Positions 14,529 to 22,870 of a stretch of DNA of 23,754 bases are shown piece by piece; position 1 is the stretch's first letter; the number at the start of each line of letters is the position of its first letter. The position numbers were made by a program, and so were the translations under genes. The stretch is taken from positions 124,253 through 148,006 of the forward strand of contig MU647178.1 of assembly GCA_026770585.1 (NCBI GenBank). Reading direction: 5' to 3'. The stretch is from Baffinella frigidus. Lineage: Eukaryota > Cryptophyceae > Cryptomonadales > Baffinellaceae. Under the pieces are notes generated by a model. The model saw only the letters and a program-made list of their open reading frames with translations, was not told where the DNA came from and made no database searches.

Positions 14529-17500
14529 ACGATGCGATGCAAGGCCTCTGCAAGCCTGTTAGAGGGTAGGGTGTCCGAGGGTGTGCCAAAATATATATGG
14601 TATCAACAACACAAACAGGGTGTCAAACTCTTCAAGCCTCAACCATACGGCAGGACATCGGCCGGTTCGACTGGCAGCTCAAAAACGAGTTGCCGGCATC
14701 TGCGAGAGCATCCGCGGGGGGTGAGGGGCGTGCCGCGGCCACGCTGCACATTGCATCCTCGGTGCTTCACAAGGTCCGAAGAGATGATCACCATGCGCCC
14801 GGCTGCAAACTCGCGCGCTTTGGTCCTGGTGTAGATTACTCGCGAGTAAGAACACGCACCGCGCTGGGAAGAGAGACATTTAGAAGGACGCGGGGGACGC
14901 TGCACATTGCCTTCCTCGATGCTGCACACTCATCTCCACAAAAGTGTTAATTAATTGCTTTTGGTGCAAAGAAATTTACTACATAAGCGCTTTACAATTC
15001 CTTTTATGAGCAAATCGTGTAGTAATTTTTGTTGCCAAAAGCAATTAATCAATACTTGTATTGAGATTAACACGGTTTTTGCCCGGCGACCCGCTCCTGG
15101 CACGTCACTTTCGTGCACATTATTTCGTGTGTGAAGCGTAGAGGTGTGGTGAAGAACCTCTACCCCCCCCCCCCTCGCTTGGTCAAGACCCGCGTTTCCT
15201 TGTTCGAAGCAGAGGAAGGTTGCCCCTGTTTTGCAGGAAATGGCGCGCACGTTCGCAGCACCTTCCGCGTTTCTGTCGCACAGAGTTGGTGGGTGAGAGA
15301 ACGCATGCGTTTACTCGGATCACCACCAACGTGGCCGCCATGCGTTCCAACCCGGGCAGGCCTTGATAGGTTCATGTCTGTGCGCGTTTCGACCACCGTG
15401 ATGCCACAAGCTAACGCCAGCGGACCCCTTAGCCTACGGTAGGAACCCCCCCTCCTCCTACGACGTTTAAAACAAAACGTTCTTTAAAACTCGTAGGAGG
15501 GGGGCTCCTACCATAGGCAATCCGTAGGCTGACAAAATGTTGGATGGCCCCGGCAGGTAATGGCTGCAGGGTCGCGGATTCGGAATCTGCAGAGCGCCCT
15601 GAAGACTCTCCAGGACGTGGCGAGAGAGTCCAAGGTGCTGCACCGTTTCGCTCCTAGTAGAACACGGTCTCCTGAGAGAGAGAGAGAGCTTTATGCCTAC
15701 CAACACGGCCGCCATGTATGCAACCCCACCGAGGCTGTGTCTGAGCAGGACCTAGAGATAGAGTCTACTCAGGAGGGTATGGCCCATGTTGGTCGCGATC
15801 CGCACACGCATAGGCTAACGGCCTGCAAATGGGGTAGTTAGGCCTACGGCATTGCCTAGGACCTCCTACCGTAGGCCTAGGGATCCTAGGGCCAAAAAAT
15901 CTCGGCCTACGGTAGGAGGTCCTAGGCAATGCCGTAGGCCTAACTACCCCATTTTCAGGCCATTACCCTATTAATGTCGGTCGCGATCCGCACACGTGCG
16001 CGTTTTGGGGTGTCGGCCTGTCCCTGGGGGAGCCTGGCGCTTGACGGGTTTAGAGTTTAGGTTGAGGGGTTGGGGTTTAGGAGTTAGGGGTCAGGGCTAC
16101 ATCAGGTGCTGGAAGCTGGTGGTGCAGCACGCAGCTCGACCCTGGCGCCCCTGGGTGCTTCAGAACCCCGGGTGATGGGTGCATGTAGGGTGCGGGGGGG
16201 TCCGTGTGTTGTGTGGGGGGTAGGTGAGGCGAGCGCGCGCACGCTGAGCGCGGGGGCAAGAAGGCAGACTGCTCTCTGACGGCGGGTGGACGCTGGCCCT
16301 GGCAGGAAGAAGCCGGGAAGCTGCGCAGCAGCGAGGTGCCCCCCCCTCCAGAATCCCACCAATTAATCGAATAATTAACAGGCTGCTCTGGCGCTCTACG
16401 CCTGTCCGGTTGAGTTACCGTCCTGGTACCAAACCTTTCTGGCTGAGTCAAGCGTCGCGGGACTCTCGGCGCCGCCTGCTCCTGTCCACCTGACTCCACC
16501 AGCCCTCACAAAAGGCCCGAATCCTGAGTCGTGTGGGTCCTTGTATCAGAACACGGACGCCGGATTATGGTGTGCGTGTACCAGAAAACAGAAGGGCGGC
16601 AGTGATTTGGGCTTTCTGTGAGGGTTGGCGGCTGCTGCTGATGCACAAGCTCGCTGAGTCGCGCGCAAGCCTCAGCAATAGAGAAAAGCGCGTTTATTAC
16701 GGATCGAACCCAACATGGCCACCATGTATCCCCTTCCGTGAAGGCCTTCACGGCCACGTTTTGCAGCAGGTCCTAGTTTTTGGCCTTCCCTTTTGCCTTC
16801 TGTGAAGGCCAAACTAGGACCTGCTGTGTGCGGGAATGGTCGAGAGAGTCACGCGCCGCGCACGCTTTTAGCCTGGGGGGGGGGCGGGCCAAAAGCGACT
16901 GCGCGCTGGTGTCGACGCAGCAGCTACTGCTCGCTGGGGGCGCTCCCCTTGTGGCGGTTGTTTCCTCTGCCCCTGCCGGCCGGGAAGCCGCTCCTGTGGG
17001 GGCAGCTGTGGTGCTGCACTCTCGGCCCATGGTGGCCACGTTGCTTGCGATGCGACTAACCGTGTGTCTTTCCCAGAAGGCGGATTGCAACATGCTGCGC
17101 GGGAAAGCCTTCCTGAAGCTCAACGCCCTCAAGGTGCGGTGCATCAATACCGAACAACTCGTCCACTTTGGCAGAGTGTGCGAGGCATTCGCCCGATCGA
17201 AACACCGTGGATTCCCACGCGCTTGATTATGTACCTCCACCCCCGCACGATGTGGTTGTGGCTGCACCCCAGTTTGACAAGATCTGGCCGAATGAGTAGG
17301 ACGGGAACAACTGCATGAAGTGTAAAGGTTTGTACCTGAACTCAGGTCAGGTCCAGATTCTGGACCTGGATATTTAAAATGTTCCGAGCTCACTCGAGGG
17401 CGGATCTGGCCGAATGGGCAGGACGAGATCTCGGAGGCGCAGGCGGGGGCGGGGAGAACATACGAGGACGATATGGACCAGGTCTTCTTGCCCTCCAGCG

Positions 17501-18847
17501 CACAAACCCGACACCCCGGAACCTCCGATCTGAGACCCTGGAACCTCTCGGGTTTCAGAGACCTGTCTTGATGCCATCATGGCCACCGTGCATTCCCACC
17601 GACAGAGGCTTGGTTCTAGCAGGACCTAGAGAGAGCGGTATCCCGAGGAGGCGGGTAGCGCGCACATTTCTATGGGGAAAAGACAGCGCCACTGGTGTCT
17701 CTGTTGCGCGGACGTATTGACCTAAACCCTAAACCCTAAACCCTAAACCCCAAACCCTAAACCCTAAACTCTAAACCCTAAACCCTAAACCCTAAACCCT
17801 AAACCCTAAACCCTAAACCCTAAACCCTAAACCCTACACCCGGAACCCTAAACCCTAAACCCTAAACCCTAAACCCCAAACCCTAGACCCTATGCCCTAA
17901 ACCCTAAACCCTGAACCCTGAACCCTGAACCCTGAACCCTGAACCATAAACCCAAAACCCAAAACCCAAAACCCAAAACCCAAAGCTCTAAACCCCAAAC
18001 CTAAACCCTAGACCCTGGACCCTAGACCCTGGGTCCTGGACCCTAAACCCTAAACCCTGAATCCTGAACCCTGAACCCCAAACTCTGAACCCTAACCCTT
18101 CAACCCTTAACCCTAAACCATAAACCATAAACCATAAACCATAAACCCTAAACCACCAACATTGCTATCCGGCCAGGCGCAAGCAGAGAGGGTTCCACTG
18201 GGAGTGGGATGGGTGGCATCTCATGTGGAAACTGATTGACTTCGAAACATGGGTGTGTGCTATCTTGAGGATGGTATTGGTCACATATTGGTCATATCAG
18301 CCACGAAATGTAACTTTAAAATCGCACACAATCACCCCTAAGATAGCACAAAAATGTTGCAAATTGAATCAGTTTTCACATGAGATTCCCAGCCCCTCGC
18401 TCGAGTGCGTTATCTCCTGGTGAAAGCAGGGCCTCTGTTGTGGGAATGCATGGCGGACGTTTTGGCATCAAGGAATCTCATCCAGACGAGTATTTGAGTC
18501 AAATACGATTTCTAGGACCTATCAACGAAAATTACTACACAATTGGTTCATAAAAGTAATAGTAAAACCTGGTGTGTAGTAAAATTCGTTACCAAGATCG
18601 TATTTGACTCAAATACTCGCCGCGATTAAATCAAGGAAGGTCTCTCGCTGTGCAGGTCTCAACGGGTGACGAGGGGGGGGACGATTCAGAGGAAGAGGAG
18701 GGAGAGGCGGGAGGCGCAGCGTCCACCCCGCAAGCGGCGGATGGTGGAAGCTCCTCTCAGGCCCTGAAGGATCCTCCAAAACTGAAAGTCCGCCCAGCTA
18801 AGCGCAAGAAACCTGAAGCTTCTCTCGGAGAGAAAGGTGGGGAGTGA
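13507..18847 (+). CDS. Unidentified plus-strand gene, six phase-compatible exons
   Basis: Exons at 13507-13702, 13922-14010, 14654-14773, 15557-15634, 17077-17133 and 18656-18847 have GT..AG borders and compatible phases (0/1, 1/0, then all 0), ending in TGA. The roughly 243-residue product has a basic N-terminal part, a middle part with RFDWQLK and a helical RIRNLQSALKTLQDVARESK segment, an acidic tract (DDSEEEEGE) and a basic cluster RPAKRKKPE like a nuclear localisation signal. I do not recognise the family; RFDWQLK is faintly reminiscent of the start of COMM domains, but nothing else supports that. Upstream exons may be missing. Its introns hold C-rich arrays on the sense strand. Confidence 0.5.
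13922..14010 (+). CDS. Unknown gene, exon 2 seen
   Basis: GAAQDQPISFEEESGTLSMR then WTVGDGFIK; very high G/C at third positions. Acceptor CAATTCAG|GC, donor ATCAAG|GTCCCC. Confidence 0.55.
14296..14463 (+). repeat. Dispersed repeat family R2, copy 2
   Basis: GAACGCGACGTTTCGTTTCG, CCTCGTCCTTTCCACGTC, ATCTGAAATATCCACTTG; same order as 6492-6662. Preceded by CCATGCCAGGCCA, as copy 1 is by CCACGCCAGGTTA. Confidence 0.65.
14472..14529 (+). repeat. CCCTCAA heptamer array
   Basis: Eight nearly perfect CCCTCAA units, intronic in the plus-strand gene and C-rich on its sense strand. Confidence 0.92.
14654..14773 (+). CDS. Unknown gene, exon 3 seen
   Basis: Exactly 40 codons: DIGRFDWQLKNELPASARAS then AGGEGRAAATLHIASSVLHK. 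Acceptor CATACGGCAG|GAC, donor CTTCACAAG|GTCCGA. Its 3' end is echoed at 14897-14930 (ACGCTGCACATTGC..TCCTCG), about 120 bp downstream. Confidence 0.65.
14950..15049. mobile_element. 100-bp fold-back element with TGTAGTAATTTT core
   Basis: Inverted repeats ATTAATTGCTTTTGG / CCAAAAGCAATTAAT enclose AAATTTACTACA ... TGTAGTAATTTTTGTTG and CCTTTTATGAGCAAATC. The inner part matches the element at 18488-18618 but the outer arms do not. Confidence 0.82.
15329..15365 (+). repeat. Dispersed repeat family R4, copy C
   Basis: ACGTGGCCGCCATGC followed by CGGGCAGGCCTTGAT. Confidence 0.55.
15429..15532. mobile_element. Fold-back element related to MITE family M
   Basis: Arms TTAGCCTACGGTAGGA...CCTCCTACGA and TCGTAGGAGG...TCCTACC, with AATCCGTAGGCTGA at the end, around a TTTAAAACAAAACGTTCTTT centre. 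Shares GCCTACGGTAGGA with family M but has a different interior. Confidence 0.78.
15557..15634 (+). CDS. Unknown gene, exon 4 seen
   Basis: Exactly 26 codons: VMAAGSRIRNLQSALKTLQD then VARESK, probably helical. Acceptor CCCCGGCAG|GTA, donor TCCAAG|GTGCTG, phase 0 to 0. Confidence 0.65.
15703..15765 (+). repeat. Dispersed repeat family R4, copy B
   Basis: ACACGGCCGCCATGT, then CCGAGGCTGTGTCTGAG and CAGGACCTAGAGA; preceded by a GAGAGA tract as in copy A. Confidence 0.65.
15810..15971. mobile_element. Fold-back MITE family M, copy 3
   Basis: 162 bp, arms ATAGGCTAACGGCCTGCAAA and its complement; loop GGATCCTAGGGCC. Flanked by a 23-bp direct repeat with one mismatch at 15786-15808 and 15974-15996 (contains GGTCGCGATCCGCACACG). 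Confidence 0.92.
16038..16097 (+). repeat. Degenerate TTTAGGG-like array
   Basis: TTTAGAG, TTGAGGGG and TTAGGGG units; G-rich on the plus-gene sense strand, an exception to the orientation rule. Confidence 0.7.
16713..16825 (+). repeat. R4 copy D with 18-bp palindrome and hairpin
   Basis: ACATGGCCACCATGT, then the palindrome CCGTGAAGGCCTTCACGG (16736-16753), then CAGCAGGTCCTAG...GGCCTTC / GAAGGCC...CTAGGACCTGCTG forming a second stem at about 16764-16825. Confidence 0.7.
17077..17133 (+). CDS. Unknown gene, exon 5 seen
   Basis: Exactly 19 codons, KADCNMLRGKAFLKLNALK. Strong acceptor GTGTCTTTCCCAG|AAG, donor CTCAAG|GTGCGG. The frame stays open to 17226 (VRCINTEQLVHFGRVCEAF), so the exon could be longer. 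Confidence 0.6.
17349..17369. repeat. 21-bp palindrome, covarying with 8060-8080
   Basis: CAGGTCCAGA-T-TCTGGACCTG here and CAGGTCCGGA-T-TCCGGACCTG near 8060: paired A/T versus G/C changes keep the stem. Confidence 0.6.
17577..17635 (+). repeat. Dispersed repeat family R4, copy E
   Basis: TCATGGCCACCGTGC, CCCACCGACAGAGGCTTGG, TTCTAGCAGGACCTAGAGAG. Confidence 0.65.
17722..18148 (+). repeat. Longest CCCTAAA-like array (~430 bp)
   Basis: A block of pure CCCTAAA, then CCCTGAA, CCCAAAA, CCCTAGA, CCATAAA blocks, in the intron before the last exon of the plus-strand gene and C-rich on its sense strand. Confidence 0.93.
18488..18618. mobile_element. 131-bp fold-back element with TGTGTAGTAA core
   Basis: Perfect 22-bp inverted repeats (GAGTATTTGAGTCAAATACG AT) enclose CGAAAATTACTACACA and TGTGTAGTAAAATTCG. 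The interior matches 14950-15049 in inverse orientation. It ends 38 bp before the exon 6 acceptor. Confidence 0.88.
18656..18847 (+). CDS. Unknown gene, last exon (acidic tail, basic cluster)
   Basis: VSTGDEGGDDSEEEEGEAGG, then KLKVRPAKRKKPEASLGEK and stop. Acceptor TCGCTGTGCAG|GTC. A possible donor GAGAAAG|GTGGGG lies just before the stop, so it may not be terminal. Confidence 0.55.
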   Translation, partial: VSTGDEGGDDSEEEEGEAGGAASTPQAADGGSSSQALKDPPKLKVRPAKRKKPEASLGEKGGE

Positions 18848-19837
18848 AGTTCGGAGAGAGTGCGAGGTGCTGAGTGCTTCAGAGAGAGAGGAATTTATTG
18901 AACTGGTGGCGGCGGAAGAACGAAACCGGATCTCGACGAGCGTTCAGAGCAGAGACATCTCGGCTACACTGTTGCGAATCGGTCACTGAGCAGAGCAGGA
19001 GATGCCGAGAGTCGAAGCGGGCATGTTTGCATGCATCATCGAGAAAAGGCCCTTCATTGAAACCAATGTACAGCCGTACATGAGCCTGACTAACGCACAC
19101 ATCATTCCGACTGTCTGGTGATTTTCGACTGCCTGGTGATTTTCAGAGTAAAGAACCAGCCCCTTCGCGGAGTGTGCTGCAGGGTTACCTACTACCATAA
19201 GAAACGGTTCCCTTCAGACAGAGGGCATTTTTGAGGTGACTTTTTTAATGATTTCGATAAGAAAAAAGAGGTAGGCGTCCCCCCTGCGTGTCTGAATAAT
19301 TAAGAAAGAGAGGGCGGGCGTTTCCACTGGTTTTTAAAACAAATCAGAAAGAAGGCGGGCGTTTTCTCACGAACCTCAAAAAAACTTGGCCCATTCATCG
19401 CCACCCCGGAGAATGGAGGGACAAGAATTCCGGGGCAAATGGGTTCTCGAGCAGTGCATCTGTGAAAATTGCACCCAACCCCCACCCAAACCACCTTGAG
19501 ACTAAATTCCCAAATCGGGAACTGAAATTGAAACTGTGTCTTAAAGGAAAGCGGGCCTCCTGTGCTCCTCGCTTTCTTTTGCCCTCGCCATGGTTTCATT
19601 TCCCCCCCGGTCCCCGATTTTGGACATATACATGGCAAAACCTGCCTCAGGGCCGGAGTTCCCTGCTCCCCTGAATCCACCAACACACCGGTGTGTTGGT
19701 GTTAACGAAGGTCAGTCTCTGCTGCGTCGGGGCGTAGACGTTGAGCGGGGAGGAAGCAGGGACTGAGGAAATCGGGTGGGGTGTGTCAGACCTCTCTCGC
19801 CGTCCTTGATGAAACCTAAATGTAGCCTCCGTCCGTT
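18848..19837. other. Non-coding stretch with R3 tandem units
   Basis: No exon supported. At 19266-19365 there are three diverged ~50-bp units with GAATAATTAAGAAAGAG and GGCGGGCGTTT; the same units recur at 23198-23310. CACACCGGTGTG is a short palindrome at about 19683-19694. Confidence 0.6.
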
Positions 19838-20514
19838 CGGTCCTTTAGGTTCGTCGAGCTCCCAACATAGGCGGACACTGGAACTTGTTCTGCAGAAAAG
19901 CCATGCTTCCTTTCGGATCACATTCAGGCCCCCGGTGCAGAGGATTGCAGCAGAAACCGGCTCAAGGGTATCCTCATCGGGCGTTTGAGTTAAACCAAAT
20001 AGGTTCACACTCGCACACACACCAGGACCAGCAAGTTGGCTGAAGGCCCATGGTATCCCATCGTTAGGCTCATGGGAGCTCCAACCACGGATACCTCAGA
20101 TGTCAAACCAAACAAATGGGGAAGTTTCCCCCAATGTACGGAGGTCAGCAAAGTTAAGGGAGAAACACAGGTGGATGTGTAGAGGTTTCCCCCAATGGAC
20201 GGAAGTCAGCCGTGGGAAACCTAGCCCCCGTGGGGAAGTTGCATGGCGGCACAGCTCCGGTCCCGATGGCAAACATGCGCTTTGCCTGGCTCCTGCTCGC
20301 GCTGACGAGATGACTCAAGGGCCCTAAAACCTGGATGTTGAATGCCAAATGTCCGACGGGTGGGGCGGACTTATCGACGGAAAGTCGGAGACCGAAGGCC
20401 GTGGGCAACAAGCCGCAACGCGCCTCGCTTCTCCCGTCGCTTCTCCCGACCGCGTTCCTGGCCTCCGCATCGGCCGACAAGTTCATCGCGGGCGCATCAG
20501 ATGATCCAGCCATA

Positions 20515-20668
20515 AAACCTAAACCATACACACTAAACCGTAAACTCTGCAACCTAAACCCTGAACCCTGAACCCTGAACCCTAAATTCCAAACCCTAAA
20601 CCCTAGCCCTAACCCAAAATTCCCAACCCAAAACCCCAAAACCTGAAACCTACATGTAAACCCCAAAC
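20515..20668 (+). repeat. CCCTAAA/CCCTGAA array in inverted-repeat spacer
   Basis: Degenerate heptamers and AAACCCC/AAACCC variants. Confidence 0.8.
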
Positions 20669-20826
20669 CTTGCTGACCTCCGTACAGTGGGGGACCCCTT
20701 AACATTTTCTTGGTTTGACATCTGAGGTATCCGTGGTTGGAGCTCCTGTGAGCTTGACGATGGGATATCATATGGGCCTTCAGCCGACTTGTGGTCCTGG
20801 TGTGTGGGTGTGGGTGGGAATCAGCT

Positions 20827-20920
20827 GGTATCCCTTAAGTGACCAGGCCTCCAAATTTGGGGGCCTGAGGTCCTAGGCTGGTCCTAGGGCCCTACGGTAG
20901 GGCGTACATGCCCGATGAGA
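20827..20920. mobile_element. GGTCCTAGG element, copy 1
   Basis: AAGTGACCAG, palindromic AGGCCTCCAAATTTGGGGGC CT, then GAGGTCCTAGGCTGGTCCTA GGGCC and CTACGGTAGGGCGTA. Partner at 21507-21595. Confidence 0.7.
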
Positions 20921-21061
20921 ATACCCTTTAGCCGGTTTCTGCCGCGATCCTTCTGCACCGGGGGGCCTGATGTGATCCGAAAGGAAGCATGGCCTTTCTG
21001 CAGGATAAGTTCCGGTGTTCGCCTATGCTGGGAGCTCGAAGAACCTGAAGGACCTAAAAAA

Positions 21062-21490
21062 ATCTGAACCTCAAAACCTGGATCCTGAACCCTAAATCCT
21101 AAACGCTAAACGCTAAACGCTGAACGCTGAACGCTAAACCCTGCACCCTGAACCCTGCACCCTGAACCCTGATTCCCAAACCCCAAACTTTAAACCCTAA
21201 ACCCCGAAAACAGCACTAAACCTGATAGGTGACCAAACCTTAAACCGTAAACCGTAAACCGTAAACCGTAAACCGTAAACCGTAAATCGTGAACCGTAAA
21301 CCTTCAACTCTAAACCCTCAACCTAAAACACTGAACGCTAAACCCTAAAACCTAAATCCTAAACCCTAAACCCTAAACCCTAAACCCTAAACCCTAAACC
21401 CTAAACCCTAAACCCTGCACCATGAACCCTACACCCTGAGACCTCAGCTCTGAACCCGAAACTCTAAGCCCTAAACCATAAATTATAAAC
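21062..21490 (+). repeat. CCCTAAA-like array with ACCGTAA block
   Basis: Includes runs of pure ACCGTAA (about 21243-21300), ACGCTAA and CCCTAAA: several heptamer variants each locally homogenised. Confidence 0.9.
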
Positions 21491-21506
21491 ATAAATCCTA
21501 TGCCTT

Positions 21507-21595
21507 CAGTGGCCAGGGGGTCGAATTCGACCCTCAAAAGGTCCTAGGCAGGTCCTAGGGCCATGTGGTAGAGCGTATGAGCCTACTGGCCACTT
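21507..21595. mobile_element. GGTCCTAGG element, copy 2
   Basis: CAGTGGCCAG, palindromic GGGTCGAATTCGACCC, then AGGTCCTAGGCAGGTCCTAG GGCC, GGTAGAGCGTA, closing CTGGCCACTTG. Same order as copy 1 but a different palindrome. Confidence 0.7.
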
Positions 21596-21603
21596 GAGGG
21601 ATA

Positions 21604-22022
21604 GACCCTAAATCCTACACCCTCAACCCCAACAACTAACCCCTTACCTCTGAACCCTAGCCCTAACTTTCAACCCCAAACCTTGAACCCCAAAATCTAA
21701 ACCCTGAACCCCAAACCCTAAACTCAAAACCCCAAATCCCAAAACTTAACCCTAACCACTGACCCCCTTAACCATAACCCCTCAACCCTAAGCCCTACCC
21801 CTAACCCTAACCCTCGAACCCCAAACCCTACAACCCAACCACGTAACCCTAGACTCCGAACCCCAAAACCCTAGAACCCAAACCCTGAACCCTAAACCCT
21901 GAACCCTGAACCCTGAACCCTAAACCCTAGGCCCTAAACCCCAAACTCTAGACCCCACACCCTAAGCCCTAAACCGTACATGCACACCGTAACCCTACAA
22001 ACCCTAACGCGTAAACCCAAAA
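21604..22022 (+). repeat. Very degenerate CCCTAAA/CCCTAAC array
   Basis: About 420 bp of CCCTAA-like units with irregular spacing. Confidence 0.85.
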
Positions 22023-22127
22023 TCAGGTCTGGCCGAAGCCAGCCTGCTCAAAATGCGGTCCCTGCTCCTTGCCGACAACCTGAGCTCGTTTAGGGTTTTT
22101 TTATCTTCAGGAACGCAGGTCTGGGGA

Positions 22128-22566
22128 TACAGGGCTTACTCGAGTTTAAGGTCGCACCATTTTGAAAGGTGTGGTGTGCGGACTTTAAATAATTAAGGTC
22201 CACAGATACGGGTGTGCGCGGGCCTTAGATTTTTGAGGTCCACAGCAAACGGGTGTGCGGACCTCAAATGTGGACCTTAAATCCAGTAAGGTCCGCGAAA
22301 AATAATCAACTTGCACCACTCGGGAACCCAGTTTTTCCTGAGAAATGTTGAAACTTTTTTGGACCAAAAAAATCGCCAGCTCCATTCTCCGGGGAATTAC
22401 AGTGTAAGCGATGTCGAGCCATATTTTGTTCGCTGTAGTAAGGTCCGCAAAACGGGTATGTACGGACCTTGAGGTGTGCGGACCTGAAATGATTAAGGTC
22501 CACATGTCAGTTTACGGTTTGTAACCTTCTATTGTGTGTCCTTATCTTCGAGTAAGCCCTGTACAA
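22128..22566. mobile_element. ~440-bp fold-back element with AGGTCC repeats
   Basis: Ends TACAGGGCTTACTCGA / TCGAGTAAGCCCTGTA. The interior has repeated GTGTGCGGACCTTAAAT and ATTAAGGTCCAC modules at both sides of a ~150-bp unique centre. Confidence 0.75.
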
Positions 22567-22650
22567 CCCCGTGTAGGATGACCGGAGTGACTTTAGATCT
22601 GGGGATACAACCCCGTGTAAGATGACCGAAGTGACTTTACACGGGTGTGT
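22555..22650 (+). repeat. Two-copy ~45-bp tandem duplication
   Basis: AACCCCGTGTAGGATGACCG GAGTGACTTTA is followed by AACCCCGTGTAAGATGACCG AAGTGACTTTA, each near TCTGGGGATAC-type sequence. Confidence 0.8.
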
Positions 22651-22663
22651 ATCCTCAGAACAG

Positions 22664-22732
22664 GTGCGAGAGGCCTTCGTGCTGACGCACGCTCCAAGAG
22701 CACGAGATCTTCTGTCACTGCTACCCCGCAGG
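22664..22732 (+). CDS. Candidate exon, unidentified
   Basis: Exactly 23 codons, VREAFVLTHAPRARDLLSLL then PRR. Acceptor CTCAGAACAG|GTG, donor CGCAGG|GTGCGC (the donor string used in the 5-phosphatase gene). Phase 0 to 0. No family recognised. Confidence 0.5.
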
Positions 22733-22870
22733 GTGCGCCGACCCCATGCAGCTCGTCGACGCATCGGCTCGGCAACCATGACCTACATGAATTATTTTTG
22801 GAGGATTGGCTGATGCAGACGACCAACGGGCTGTCCAGCAACGACCGCCTCACCCGGCCTCCCGAGGTCG

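Larger units (their letters stand above)
19838..21056. mobile_element. Large inverted repeat, arms ~320-390 bp
   Basis: Left arm about 19840-20157 and right arm about 20669-21054 are inverted copies (AGGTTCGTCGAGCTCCCA; CTTCCTTTCGGATCACATTC; GGAGCTCCAACCACGGATAC; CGGAGGTCAGCAA). The spacer carries two direct repeats of TTTCCCCCAATG.ACGGA and a CCCTAAA-like array. The right arm has an extra ~65 bp fold-back insert. Confidence 0.85.

Noticed and set aside
16095-16280. Possible plus-strand exon after CTACATCAG (KLVVQHAARPWRPWVLQ)
   Set aside because: Two frames are equally plausible, no clear donor is present, and it does not fit the phase-0 chain of the plus-strand gene.
16340-16435. tRNA-like sequence on the minus strand (GTAACTCAACCGG, GTAGAGCGCC, TTCGATTAAT)
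   Set aside because: The arms do not form a complete cloverleaf and no proper acceptor stem is visible; at most a decayed tRNA-derived fragment.
19300-19686. 128-codon minus-strand frame
   Set aside because: Overlaps R3 tandem units, has no splice signals or recognisable motifs, and its codon composition is unlike the supported exons.
17722-22022. Chromosome end or true telomere
   Set aside because: Arrays are degenerate, internal, in both orientations and separated by exons and other repeats; they are interstitial.
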